Assembly: GCF_900156165.1 (NCBI RefSeq)
Contig: NZ_FTMY01000010.1
Location: forward strand, 143,858 to 207,857
DNA: 64,000 nucleotides
DNA from: Pseudacidovorax sp. RU35E
Lineage (GTDB): Bacteria > Pseudomonadota > Gammaproteobacteria > Burkholderiales > Burkholderiaceae_C
Direction: 5' to 3'
Under the pieces are notes generated by a model. It was given only the letters and a program-made list of their open reading frames with translations, had not been told where the DNA came from and did no database searches. This document shows, piece after piece, positions 7,574-16,107 of the stretch. The first letter of the stretch is position 1; every line of letters begins with the position of its first letter. Made by a program: the position numbers and the translations under genes.

Positions 7574-9328
7574 GAGCACGCGCCGCACCCACAGCCCGTA
7601 GCGGCGCACCTCGCGCGAGAGCGTGGCCTTCTCGGCGTCGGGCGCCGCCTGCAGGGCCATGGTGAACGAGCCCAGCTGGAAGGCGGCGTACAGCGGCAGG
7701 TAGAGCGCCAGCAGCGACGACTGCACGGGCACGCCCGCTTCGCGAAGGCGCCCCATGAGCCAGTGCCGCTCGCCGGCATCGAGCCCGAACTCCACCGTGG
7801 CGCCGGCCACGTCCCACTCCAGCGGCTGACAGCCCACCAGGTCATGGGCCACGGCATGGTCCACCGCGTCGGCCTTGAGCAGCGTGCGGCCGTCCCACAG
7901 CCACTCCCAGGCATGCAGGCGGTTGTCGGTGAGCACGCGGCGCAGCGGCATGACCAGCGCCGCGGTGGGCAGCGCTGCGCGCCAGTCCTGCCAGGCGCGT
8001 GCCGCGTCCTCGCCCAGGCCCTTGCCGATGTTGTGGCCGGCCATGTCGAGCAGCACCTCGCGCGTGGCGCCGGCCGCAGCGGGCGCGGGCAGCCGCGTGC
8101 CGCGGAAGGCCAGGTAGTCGGCGAGCCGCTCCAGCAGCAGGCCCCGCGTGGGCTGCTGCGCCGCAGGCCACAGCGGCAGCGGCCGTGCATGGGCCAGCCA
8201 GCGCTCGGCGGTGAAGCCGTGCCACAGGCCCTGCACCGGCGGACAGAAGCCATGCCCTGCCAGCAGATGTCGCCGCGCGCAGGCCAGACGGCCGCCCCGG
8301 CCCAGGCCCGCGAAGCGCATCAGCCAGTCGCCGCCCTCGGCGGGCAGCAGGAACTTGAGCCGTTCCATGTGCACCTGCGCGGGCAGCGTCTGTGCGCCCT
8401 CGCCGTGCCAGGCACGCCATGCGCCGCCCGAGAGGCTCTGCATCTCGCCATGCACGCCCGGCAGCCGGTCGCGCACCCAGTCCGTCAGTGCATGGGGCGG
8501 CAGGGCGTCAGGCCCGGCCACCTCCTCGAAGCCGAGGTAATGCACGGGCTGCTCGCGCCATAGCAGGCGGGCCTCCACGCCCGCTGCGGGCCCCGGGCCA
8601 TGGCCATGCGAAGGAAAGAGGTGCACGCGCGGCTGCGGCACGCCCGCGAGGCGCAGTGCCTCCACGCCGGCCATGAAGCTGCTGCCCGACAGGCCGGGGC
8701 CTTCGTCCACCACGGCCGCATCGGGCGCCCAGCCACCCGGCGGCAGACGACCCGCGCGCCGATCGAAAGGATGGCCCTGCGGGCGCAGCGTGTCGAAGCC
8801 AGGGGCCCGCAGGCCTGCCGCCACCATGGCCGCCAGGCTGGTGCCGATGCTGCGCAGGCCCACCACGCGCGTGCGTTCGCCCGACAGCGCGCCGGACTCG
8901 CGCACCTGCAGCGCGGCCATGCCATGCCCCTCGGGATAGAGCGCATAGAAGGCATAGCCCTCGCAGCGATGCACCGTGATCCAGGCGGGCAGGGACTGCC
9001 CGGCACAGGCGCGCACTGCTTCTTCCACCGCCTCGTCGTGGGCCAGCGCGAAGCCATAGCACCAGCTGTGCAGGCAGCAGCGCGCCAGCGCCAGCGTGAG
9101 ATGGGTGACGCTGGCGACACCCGGCGTGACGCCATAGGAGAGCACTTCGTCGCCCACCGCATCCGCCACGCCCTGGAGCAGTTCGCCAGCCTCGATCAGC
9201 GCCTCCACCAGCCGCGCATGCCGCACGATGCCCGGCGGCAGGGCCCGCGCGCGGCGCAGTCCGATGCACACGCGCGCCAGCTTGGCGCGCGAGCGCTCCT
9301 GCCGCCGCCCATCGCCGTAGACGATCAT
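7568..9328 (-). CDS. Phosphoribosyltransferase-like / kinase-like fusion protein of unknown function
   Basis: A 586-residue soluble protein that I do not recognise as a named gene. Residues about 110-235 look like a type I phosphoribosyltransferase: the loop VVDEGPGLSGSS (about 205-216) matches the PRPP-binding signature. The C-terminal half (about 330-586) has scattered features of an aminoglycoside-phosphotransferase-like kinase fold, such as LLKADAVDHAVAHD followed by LEWDVAGA, but without a complete canonical catalytic loop. The N-terminal 100 residues are of unknown fold. It starts 16 bases downstream of the phosphatase gene on the same strand, so the two are likely co-transcribed. A nucleotide-linked metabolic or repair role is possible; no substrate can be given. 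Confidence 0.6.
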   Translation of the reverse strand: MIVYGDGRRQERSRAKLARVCIGLRRARALPPGIVRHARLVEALIEAGELLQGVADAVGDEVLSYGVTPGVASVTHLTLALARCCLHSWCYGFALAHDEAVEEAVRACAGQSLPAWITVHRCEGYAFYALYPEGHGMAALQVRESGALSGERTRVVGLRSIGTSLAAMVAAGLRAPGFDTLRPQGHPFDRRAGRLPPGGWAPDAAVVDEGPGLSGSSFMAGVEALRLAGVPQPRVHLFPSHGHGPGPAAGVEARLLWREQPVHYLGFEEVAGPDALPPHALTDWVRDRLPGVHGEMQSLSGGAWRAWHGEGAQTLPAQVHMERLKFLLPAEGGDWLMRFAGLGRGGRLACARRHLLAGHGFCPPVQGLWHGFTAERWLAHARPLPLWPAAQQPTRGLLLERLADYLAFRGTRLPAPAAAGATREVLLDMAGHNIGKGLGEDAARAWQDWRAALPTAALVMPLRRVLTDNRLHAWEWLWDGRTLLKADAVDHAVAHDLVGCQPLEWDVAGATVEFGLDAGERHWLMGRLREAGVPVQSSLLALYLPLYAAFQLGSFTMALQAAPDAEKATLSREVRRYGLWVRRVLG

Positions 9329-9344
9329 GGCGCGTCCGCGTGCC

Positions 9345-9926
9345 TCATGACCCTGCGTTATCGCGAGGGGCGTCGGCCGTGCCGGTCCCCGTGCCGCCCA
9401 TCAGGTGCGCATACGCGATGCGTTGGCACTGCGCCATGGTGGGCACGGCGAACTCGGCACGCGCCTCGTGCCGATGCCGCGCCATCCAGGCGATCCAACA
9501 CCCCAGCTGCGCCGGCGAAGGCGAGACCACCGCGCGGCGCGACTTCATGTCCGCCAGCGCCTGCAGGGGCGGCACGCCCCGCGCCACCAGCACGCACAGC
9601 GCCAGGGTGGCCGAACGGCCGATGCCCCACTGGCAGTGGATCAACAGACGCTCGCCTGCATCCAGGCTGGCCTGCGCGAAGCGGATGCCGTGGTCCAGAT
9701 GCGCGTCGCCCACGCTGCACATGTCGGGCGTGGGCAGGTGCAGCAGCCGCACGCCGTGCCGCGTGAGTTGCGCCTCGTCGTCGCGATCCTCCTCGCGCAG
9801 GTCGATCACGGCACGCACGCCATGGGTGCCGGCCAGCTCCGCATAGAAGCCGGGCGGCACATGGCCACCGACCGCCAGCCGGGGCGTGATCCAGTCGAAG
9901 TACGGAGAAGAGCGCAGCGAAGCCAT
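9345..9926 (-). CDS. Dual-specificity protein phosphatase-like protein
   Basis: A protein of 193 residues from ATG 9926 with the cysteine-phosphatase signature HCQWGIGRS (HC-x5-R) and an upstream general-acid region around HLPTPDM. It would hydrolyse a phosphoester, on protein or a small molecule, in the cytoplasm. The frame is open to an ATG at 9965, but the extra 13 residues are Arg/Trp-rich and carry no conserved sequence, so 9926 is chosen. The stop lies 16 bases before the fusion gene at 9328. A phosphatase paired with a PRTase/kinase-like protein suggests a shared phosphorylated metabolite (inference). Confidence 0.8.
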   Translation of the reverse strand: MASLRSSPYFDWITPRLAVGGHVPPGFYAELAGTHGVRAVIDLREEDRDDEAQLTRHGVRLLHLPTPDMCSVGDAHLDHGIRFAQASLDAGERLLIHCQWGIGRSATLALCVLVARGVPPLQALADMKSRRAVVSPSPAQLGCWIAWMARHRHEARAEFAVPTMAQCQRIAYAHLMGGTGTGTADAPRDNAGS

Positions 9927-10084
9927 GCTGCATCTTGGCCGGCGCCATGCCGCCGACGCAAGCACCGGCGACTCACAGAGCGGTCAGCTTTGTCCCACAG
10001 CCGCGGCACGGCCCGGTCCTAGCGTGGCCGGCGTACCGCGCCGCGGTGCAGTCTCTTCTCTGCTCCTCACGGACACATCACAAC

Positions 10085-10381
10085 ATGAACATCACGGTCC
10101 TGGGTACGGGCTATGTGGGACTGGTCACGGCCACCTGCCTGGCCGAAGCCGGCCATCAGTTGCTGTGCTTCGACGTCGACGTCGACAAGATCAAGAGACT
10201 GGCGCGCGGCGAGTCCTTCGGTGCCGAGGAGGCGCTCGACGTCGCCGATCTGCATGCCGACCTGGCCAGCGCCCTCGAAGCCGAGGGTGGGCGGCTGGTG
10301 ATCGCCGGCTACCACGAGGACGACCTGCGAACGGCGGACGGCTTCCTCAAGGCACTGGTGGTGCCGGAGGGCACGGCGTGA
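10085..10381 (+). pseudogene. N-terminal fragment of a UDP-glucose/GDP-mannose dehydrogenase
   Basis: Only 98 residues, against about 440 for the full enzyme. The first 45 residues are a clean NAD-binding Rossmann start (MNITVLGTGYVGLVTATCLA, then CFDVDVDKIKRL). The remaining half does not follow the usual sequence (no ExGL motif) and contains no catalytic Cys, so it cannot oxidise UDP-glucose. It may be a remnant after an internal deletion or a retained small nucleotide-binding protein. Its TGA overlaps the GTG start of the next gene (10378-10381), so the reading frame may be kept for translational coupling. It opens a glycan-synthesis gene cluster, where a full enzyme would make sense. Confidence 0.65.
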
Positions 10382-11442
10382 ACGTGCCCATCCCGGCCGG
10401 CCATTCGCTCGACGCCGTCCGCCCCATGCCTGTCGGCGGCGGCCCTTCGTCGCCCAGTGCACGCCTGGGCTTCCTCGGCGTGGGCTGGATCAGCCGCCAC
10501 CGACTGCAGGCCCTGCTGGAGGACGGCGCCGCCGAGGCGCTGCTGCTGTGCGACAGCGATCCCGCCAGTCTGGAAGCCGCCGCCGCCCTGGCGCCCGGGG
10601 CCCGCACCCTGCCCACGGCCGCCGACCTGCCCGCCGGCCTGCCGCTGGACGGGCTGGTCATCGCCACCCCCAGTGCCCTTCACGCCGCCCAGGCCCGCGC
10701 CGCACTGGAGGCCGGCCTGGCCGTGTTCTGCCAGAAGCCCCTGGCGCGCACGGCCGCGGAGACGCGTGCCGTCATCGAGGCCGCACAGCGCGCCGACCGG
10801 CGGCTGGGCGTGGACCTGTGCTACCGGCACACCGCCGCCGCACGCGCGGTGGCAGCCCAGGTGCGCAGCGGCGAACTGGGCGCGGTCTATGCCATCGACC
10901 TGGTCTTCCACAACGCGTACGGCCCCGACAAGGCCTGGTTCCGCGACCCGGCCCTCGCGGGCGGGGGCTGCCTGATCGACCTGGGCACGCACCTGATGGA
11001 CCTGGCGCTGTGGGTCATGGACTTTCCCGTGGCCGACGAGGCCTCGGCCCGGCTGTATGCGCAGGGGCGCCGGCTGGGCCCGGCGCCGGACGAGGTCGAG
11101 GACCATGCCCTGGCCCAGTTCACCCTGGCGCCGGGCACCAGCGTGCGGCTGGCCTGCTCGTGGAACCTGTCGGCCGGCTGCGATGCGGTCATCGAGGCGC
11201 ACTTCCATGGCACCCGCGGCAGCGCCCGCCTGCGCAACGTGGACGGCTCCTTCTACGACTTCGTCGCAGAGCGCTGCCACGGCACCCGGGCGCAGCGCCT
11301 GAGCGAACCGCCGGACGACTGGGGTGGCCGCGCCGCCGTGCAGTGGGCCCGCGCCGTCGCCGCAGGCGGTCGCTTCGATGCCGAGGCCTGGCAGGCCCTG
11401 CGCGTGGCCGAACTGCTGGACCAGCTCTATGGACGCGCCTGA
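10378..11442 (+). CDS. Gfo/Idh/MocA-family oxidoreductase
   Basis: A 354-residue NAD(P)-dependent dehydrogenase. The Rossmann motif GFLGVGWISRHR is near residue 30; the substrate-site motif appears as QKPLARTAAE (the usual EKP is QKP), and the C-terminal catalytic stretch is GGCLIDLGTHLMDLALW. Such enzymes oxidise or reduce a sugar hydroxyl or keto group, often of a nucleotide sugar. The GTG start at 10378 overlaps the previous stop; the frame is open further upstream but without homology. It overlaps the next glycosyltransferase start by 14 bases, so it belongs to the glycan cluster. Confidence 0.85.
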   Translation: MNVPIPAGHSLDAVRPMPVGGGPSSPSARLGFLGVGWISRHRLQALLEDGAAEALLLCDSDPASLEAAAALAPGARTLPTAADLPAGLPLDGLVIATPSALHAAQARAALEAGLAVFCQKPLARTAAETRAVIEAAQRADRRLGVDLCYRHTAAARAVAAQVRSGELGAVYAIDLVFHNAYGPDKAWFRDPALAGGGCLIDLGTHLMDLALWVMDFPVADEASARLYAQGRRLGPAPDEVEDHALAQFTLAPGTSVRLACSWNLSAGCDAVIEAHFHGTRGSARLRNVDGSFYDFVAERCHGTRAQRLSEPPDDWGGRAAVQWARAVAAGGRFDAEAWQALRVAELLDQLYGRA

Positions 11443-12613
11443 AGCGCAGCCCCTGCGCGTGCTGATGACCACCGACACCGTCGGCGGCGTATGGCAGCAC
11501 AGCGTCGAGCTGTCGCGCGCACTCTCCGACTGGGGTCATCGCGTGGTCCTGGTCGCGTTGGGGCCGCCGCCCACGCCACGCCAGCGCGCCGAGGCGCATG
11601 CGGTGCGCGGCCTGGTGCTGCAGGTCCACAGTGGCGCGCTGGAATGGATGCACGAACCGTGGGACGAGGTGCGACGCACGGGCGACTGGCTGCTGGCCCA
11701 GGCCACCCGGCTGCGGCCGGATGTGGTGCACCTGAACCAGTTCGCCTTCGGCGCGCTGCCCTTCGACGCGCCCACGCTGGTGGTCGCGCACTCGTGCGTG
11801 CTGTCGTGGTGGCAGGGGGTGCATGGCGAGGCGGCGCCACCGCAGTGGGACCGCTACCGCGCCGCCGTGCGGGCCGGGCTGGAAGGCGCCGGTGCCATCG
11901 CCGCGCCCACGCGGGCCATGCTGGCCGCCGTGGGACGCCACCACGGCGTGCATCGCCACGGCCATGTGCTGCCCAACGGCCGCGACCCGCGACGCTTCGT
12001 CGTCGGCACCAAGCGGCCCCACGTGCTCAGTGCCGGCCGGCTGTGGGACCCGGCCAAGAACCTCGACGCGCTGCGCGCCGCCGCCCCCGCCCTGCCGGCC
12101 CCCTGGCAGGTGCGCGTGGCCGGTCCGGTGTGCGGGCCGGACGGCCAGTCGGTCGACGCCGGCCCGCTGGAGGTCCTGGGCCCCCTGCCGCCCAACAGCA
12201 TGGCGCGCGCCTACGCGGCTGCGGCCATCTATGCCCTCCCCGCGCGCTACGAGCCCTTCGGCCAGACTGCGCTGGAGGCCGCCCTCAGCGGCTGCGCCCT
12301 GGTGCTGGGCGACATCGACAGCCTGCGCGAACTGTGGGAGGGCGCGGCCCTGTTCGTGCCACCCGATGACGCGTCCGCACTCGGGCGCGCACTGGCCGGC
12401 CTGGCCGATGACGAGCCGCAGCGCCGGGCCCTGGCCCTGGCGGCCCGCGCGCGTGCGCTGCGCTTCACGCCCCATGCCATGGCCAGCGCCTATCTCTCGC
12501 TCTACCGCACGCTGCTGCGGGACAGGGCGCGCCATCCACCGAGGGTGCCGCCCGTTGGCGGCCCTGCGCCCCTGCCGCCCGGTGCCGCGCAGACCCCCGC
12601 GTCCTCCTTCTGA
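11429..12613 (+). CDS. Glycosyltransferase family 4 (GT-B fold)
   Basis: A 394-residue GT-B enzyme. The N-terminal domain begins RVLMTTDTVGGVWQHSVELS, an opening typical of GT4 enzymes that start with a TDTVGGV motif. The C-terminal nucleotide-sugar domain shows VLSAGRLWDPAKN, then ALPARYEPFGQTALEAALSG with the E-x7-E pattern. The last 40 residues are Pro-rich and probably disordered. It would transfer a sugar from a nucleotide donor at the cytoplasmic side. The start ATG lies inside the end of the oxidoreductase gene. Confidence 0.9.
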   Translation: MDAPEAQPLRVLMTTDTVGGVWQHSVELSRALSDWGHRVVLVALGPPPTPRQRAEAHAVRGLVLQVHSGALEWMHEPWDEVRRTGDWLLAQATRLRPDVVHLNQFAFGALPFDAPTLVVAHSCVLSWWQGVHGEAAPPQWDRYRAAVRAGLEGAGAIAAPTRAMLAAVGRHHGVHRHGHVLPNGRDPRRFVVGTKRPHVLSAGRLWDPAKNLDALRAAAPALPAPWQVRVAGPVCGPDGQSVDAGPLEVLGPLPPNSMARAYAAAAIYALPARYEPFGQTALEAALSGCALVLGDIDSLRELWEGAALFVPPDDASALGRALAGLADDEPQRRALALAARARALRFTPHAMASAYLSLYRTLLRDRARHPPRVPPVGGPAPLPPGAAQTPASSF

Positions 12614-12640
12614 CCCCACCCCGAGCCACCTCGCGCACCG

Positions 12641-13762
12641 ATGCACATCGTCCTCTTCTGCCATTCGCTCGTCTCCTGCTGGAACCACGGCAACGCGCAT
12701 TTCCTGCGCGGCGTCTGCCAGGAACTGCTGCTGCGCGGTCACAGCCTGCAGGTCTACGAGCCGCAGGACAGCTGGAGCCGCACCCAGATGGTGGCCGAGC
12801 AGGGTCCCTCGTCCCTCGAAGGCTTCCGCCAGGCCTATCCGCGGCTGCGCAGCCATCTCTACGAGCCCGCCCGCCTCGACCTGGACCGCGCCCTGGCCGG
12901 TGCCGACCTGGTGCTGGTCCATGAATGGAGCGACCCGGCCCTGGTCAAGCGGATCGGCCGCCACCGGCGCGACCGCCGCTATCGCCTGTTCTTCCACGAC
13001 ACGCATCACCGCAGCCGGACCGACCCGAAGGCGATGAGCGCCTACGCCCTGGAGGACTACGACGGCGTGCTGGCCTTCGGCGAAGTGATCCGCGAGCTCT
13101 ACCTGGCCCAGGGCTGGGCCCACCGCGCCTGGACCTGGCACGAGGCCGCCGATGCGCGCCGGTTCCATCCCATCGCCGGCCTGCCGCGCGCGGGCGACCT
13201 GATCTGGATCGGCAACTGGGGCGACGAGGAGCGCACCGCCGAGCTGGAGGAGTTCCTGCTCCAGCCGGTGGCCGACCTGCACCTCTCGGCCCGCGTGCAT
13301 GGCGTGCGCTATCCGCCCGAGGCCGTGGGGCGGCTGCGCGCCTGCGGCATCGACTACCGCGGCTGGCTGCCGAACCATGCGGTGCCCCGGGCATTCGCCC
13401 GCTTCGGCTGTACGGTGCATGTGCCGCGGCGGCCCTATGCGCGACAGCTGCCGGGCATTCCCACGATCCGCATGTTCGAGGCGCTGGCCTGCGGCATCCC
13501 GCTGGTCAGCGCGCCGTGGAGCGACAGCGAGCATCTGTTCCACCCCGGCAGCGACTACCTGGTCGCCCGCGATGGCGCGCAGATGCGCCAGTATCTGCGG
13601 GCGCTGAAGAACGACCCCGCCATGGCCCGGGAGATGGCGGCCCGCGGCCGCGCCACCGTGCTCGCCCGCCACACCTGCGCCCACCGCGTGGACCAGTTGC
13701 TGGCCATCCACCAGGCCCTGTCCGCCCCGCCCCCGAATCCCCCTGTCCGGAGCCCTGCATGA
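12641..13762 (+). CDS. CgeB-like glycosyltransferase 1
   Basis: A 373-residue GT-B-type protein of the CgeB family (spore maturation protein CgeB-like; DUF3880 plus Glyco_trans_1_2). The N-terminus MHIVLFCHSLVSCWNHGNAH resembles its two downstream neighbours, and the C-terminal block GIPTIRMFEALACGIPLVSA followed by HTCAHR is the family signature. Its role is probably sugar transfer in cell-surface or secreted glycan synthesis; donor and acceptor are unknown. Its stop overlaps the next start (ATGA at 13759-13762). It is the first of three consecutive paralogues. Confidence 0.85.
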   Translation: MHIVLFCHSLVSCWNHGNAHFLRGVCQELLLRGHSLQVYEPQDSWSRTQMVAEQGPSSLEGFRQAYPRLRSHLYEPARLDLDRALAGADLVLVHEWSDPALVKRIGRHRRDRRYRLFFHDTHHRSRTDPKAMSAYALEDYDGVLAFGEVIRELYLAQGWAHRAWTWHEAADARRFHPIAGLPRAGDLIWIGNWGDEERTAELEEFLLQPVADLHLSARVHGVRYPPEAVGRLRACGIDYRGWLPNHAVPRAFARFGCTVHVPRRPYARQLPGIPTIRMFEALACGIPLVSAPWSDSEHLFHPGSDYLVARDGAQMRQYLRALKNDPAMAREMAARGRATVLARHTCAHRVDQLLAIHQALSAPPPNPPVRSPA

Positions 13763-14868
13763 CACGACCGATGGACATCGCCTTCTTCGGCTCGAGCCTG
13801 GTCTCGGCCTATTGGAACGGTGCCGCCACCTACTACCGCGGCATGCTGCGGGCGCTGGCCCAGCGCGGCCACCGGGTGCACTTCTACGAACCCGATGCCT
13901 ACGAGCGCCAGCAGCACCGCGACATTCCGGACCCACCCTGGGCACGCGTGACCGTGTATCCCGGCGACGACGCGGCCGCCGCACTGCGCTGCGTGGAAGA
14001 GGCACGCGGCGCCGACCTGATCGTCAAGGCCAGTGGCGTGGGCGTGTTCGACTCCCTGCTGGAGTCGGCCGTGCTGGCCCTGCGCGCGCCCACCGCACAG
14101 GTGGTGTTCTGGGACGTGGACGCGCCGGCCACCCTGGCGCGCATGCAGGCCGACGGGACGGACCCGCTGCGCGCGCTGGTGCCGGACTTCGACCTCGTGC
14201 TGACCTATGGCGGCGGCGAGCCGGTGGTCGCGGCCTACCTCGCGCTGGGCGCGCGCGGCTGCGTGCCGGTCTACAACGCGCTGGACCCCGAGACGCACTT
14301 CCCGGTGGCGGCCAACCCGCGCTTCGAGGCCGACCTGGGCTTCCTGGGCAACCGCCTGCCCGACCGCGAAGCGCGCGTGGAGGCCTTCTTCCTCGATGCC
14401 GCCGAACGGCTGCCGCGCCGCAGCTTCCTGCTGGGCGGCAGCGGCTGGCAGGACCGCGCGCTGCCGGCCAACGTGCGCCACCTGGGCCATGTCTACACGG
14501 CGGACCACAACGCCTTCAACTGCAGCACGCGGGCCGTGCTCAACATCAGCCGCGAGAGCATGGCGCGCTGCGGCTTCTCGCCCGCCACCCGGGTGTTCGA
14601 GGCGGCGGGCGCCGCGGCCTGCCTGATCACCGACGCCTGGCCGGGCATCGAGCATTTCCTGGAGCCGGACACCGAGGTGCTCGTGGCCGAGGACGGTGCC
14701 GCCGTGGCCGCCCACCTGGACACGCTGGATCCGGCCCGCGCCCGCGCCATCGGCCACGCCGCCCTGCGCCGGGTGCTGGCCCACCACACCTATGCCCATC
14801 GCGCCGCGCAGGTGGAGGCGCTGTTCGAGGGCACCGATGTGCGGCCCGGCGGGCTGGAGGCCGTATGA
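13759..14868 (+). CDS. CgeB-like glycosyltransferase 2
   Basis: A 369-residue paralogue of the gene before it. It starts MTRPMDIAFFGSSLVSAYWN, has the mid-protein block DLGFLGNRLPDRE, and the C-terminal signature CGFSPATRVFEAAGAAACLI, then HHTYAHRA. The ATG overlaps the upstream stop, and its own stop overlaps the next start (14865-14868), so three enzymes are made from one coupled message. Divergence between copies suggests each adds a different sugar or linkage (inference). Confidence 0.85.
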   Translation: MTRPMDIAFFGSSLVSAYWNGAATYYRGMLRALAQRGHRVHFYEPDAYERQQHRDIPDPPWARVTVYPGDDAAAALRCVEEARGADLIVKASGVGVFDSLLESAVLALRAPTAQVVFWDVDAPATLARMQADGTDPLRALVPDFDLVLTYGGGEPVVAAYLALGARGCVPVYNALDPETHFPVAANPRFEADLGFLGNRLPDREARVEAFFLDAAERLPRRSFLLGGSGWQDRALPANVRHLGHVYTADHNAFNCSTRAVLNISRESMARCGFSPATRVFEAAGAAACLITDAWPGIEHFLEPDTEVLVAEDGAAVAAHLDTLDPARARAIGHAALRRVLAHHTYAHRAAQVEALFEGTDVRPGGLEAV

Positions 14869-16004
14869 ACGCGGGCGCATCAGCCGACCCCGCCGCAGCG
14901 CCGGCCGAGCGCCCGCTGCGCATCGTCATCCTCGGCCTGTCCATCACGTCCTCCTGGGGCAATGGCCATGCGACCACCTGGCGCGCACTGGTCCGCGCGC
15001 TGGCGGGGCGCGGGCACGAGGTGCTCTTCCTCGAACGCGACGTGCCTTGGTACGCCAGCCACCGCGACCTGCCCGAGCCGCCCTGGTGCCGCACCGCGCT
15101 GTACCCGGATCTGGACACCCTGCGCTCGCAATGGGCCGGGGCGGTGGCGGAGGCCGACCTGGTGATTGTCGGCTCCTTCGTGCCCGACGGCATCGAGGTG
15201 GGCGACTGGGTGCACAGGCAGGCGCGCGGACTCACCGCCTTCTACGACATCGACACGCCCGTCACGCTCACCGCGCTGGCCCAGCACGCGTGCACCTACC
15301 TTTCGGCGGCGCAACTGCCGAGCTACGACCTGTACCTCTCGTTCACCGGCGGGCCAACTCTGGAGCGCCTCGAGCGGCAGTTCGGTGCCCGGGCGGCGCG
15401 GGTGCTGTACTGCGCGGTCGACCCGCAACTGCACGCGGCGCAGAACGTGGAATGCAGCCTGGACCTGGGCTACATGGGCACCGACAGCACCGATCGCCGT
15501 GCCGGCCTGGAGACCTTGCTGCTGGCGCCGGCCCGCCGGTGGCCACAGGGCCGCTTCGCCGTGGCGGGCGCCAACCATCCTGCCACCGAGGGCTGGCCGG
15601 CCAACGTGCGGTATCTGCCGCACCTGCCACCGCCGGAGCACCGGGCCTTCTACGGCAGCCAGCGCTTCACCCTCAACCTCACGCGGGCCGACATGCGGGC
15701 GGCCGGCTGGTCACCCAGCGTGCGCTTGTTCGAGGCCGCGGCCTGTGCCACGCCCATCATCAGCGACCGCTGGGCGGGCATCGAGGACGTGCTGGTGCCG
15801 GGACGCGAGATCTTCCTGGCCGACAGTGCCGACGAGGTGCTGGCCCTGCTCCACGACCTGCCCGAGGACCAGCGCCGCGCGGTCGGCGAAGCCGCGCGCC
15901 AGCGCGTGCTGGGCGCCCACACAGCAGAACACCGGGCGCGCGAACTGGAGGCCTACGTGGCCGAGGCGACGGGTGCGGCCGTGTCGCCGGCGGCCTCGCC
16001 ATGA
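14865..16004 (+). CDS. CgeB-like glycosyltransferase 3
   Basis: A 379-residue third paralogue. It has a 17-residue Ala/Pro-rich lead, then LRIVILGLSITSSWGNGHAT, the block DLGYMGTDSTDRRAG and the C-terminal signature GWSPSVRLFEAAACATPIIS. Overlap of its ATG with the preceding stop gives the start. It ends the glycan cluster; a 103-base gap precedes the photolyase-like gene. Confidence 0.85.
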   Translation: MNAGASADPAAAPAERPLRIVILGLSITSSWGNGHATTWRALVRALAGRGHEVLFLERDVPWYASHRDLPEPPWCRTALYPDLDTLRSQWAGAVAEADLVIVGSFVPDGIEVGDWVHRQARGLTAFYDIDTPVTLTALAQHACTYLSAAQLPSYDLYLSFTGGPTLERLERQFGARAARVLYCAVDPQLHAAQNVECSLDLGYMGTDSTDRRAGLETLLLAPARRWPQGRFAVAGANHPATEGWPANVRYLPHLPPPEHRAFYGSQRFTLNLTRADMRAAGWSPSVRLFEAAACATPIISDRWAGIEDVLVPGREIFLADSADEVLALLHDLPEDQRRAVGEAARQRVLGAHTAEHRARELEAYVAEATGAAVSPAASP

Positions 16005-16107
16005 CCAGCGCGCCTCCAGACGCTCACGCTCCCTGGCGATGCGGTGGACGGCGCGGCCGACTGCGGCCGCATGCCTGAGGGCTCCATGGCGCGACCACAA
16101 TCGCGCC

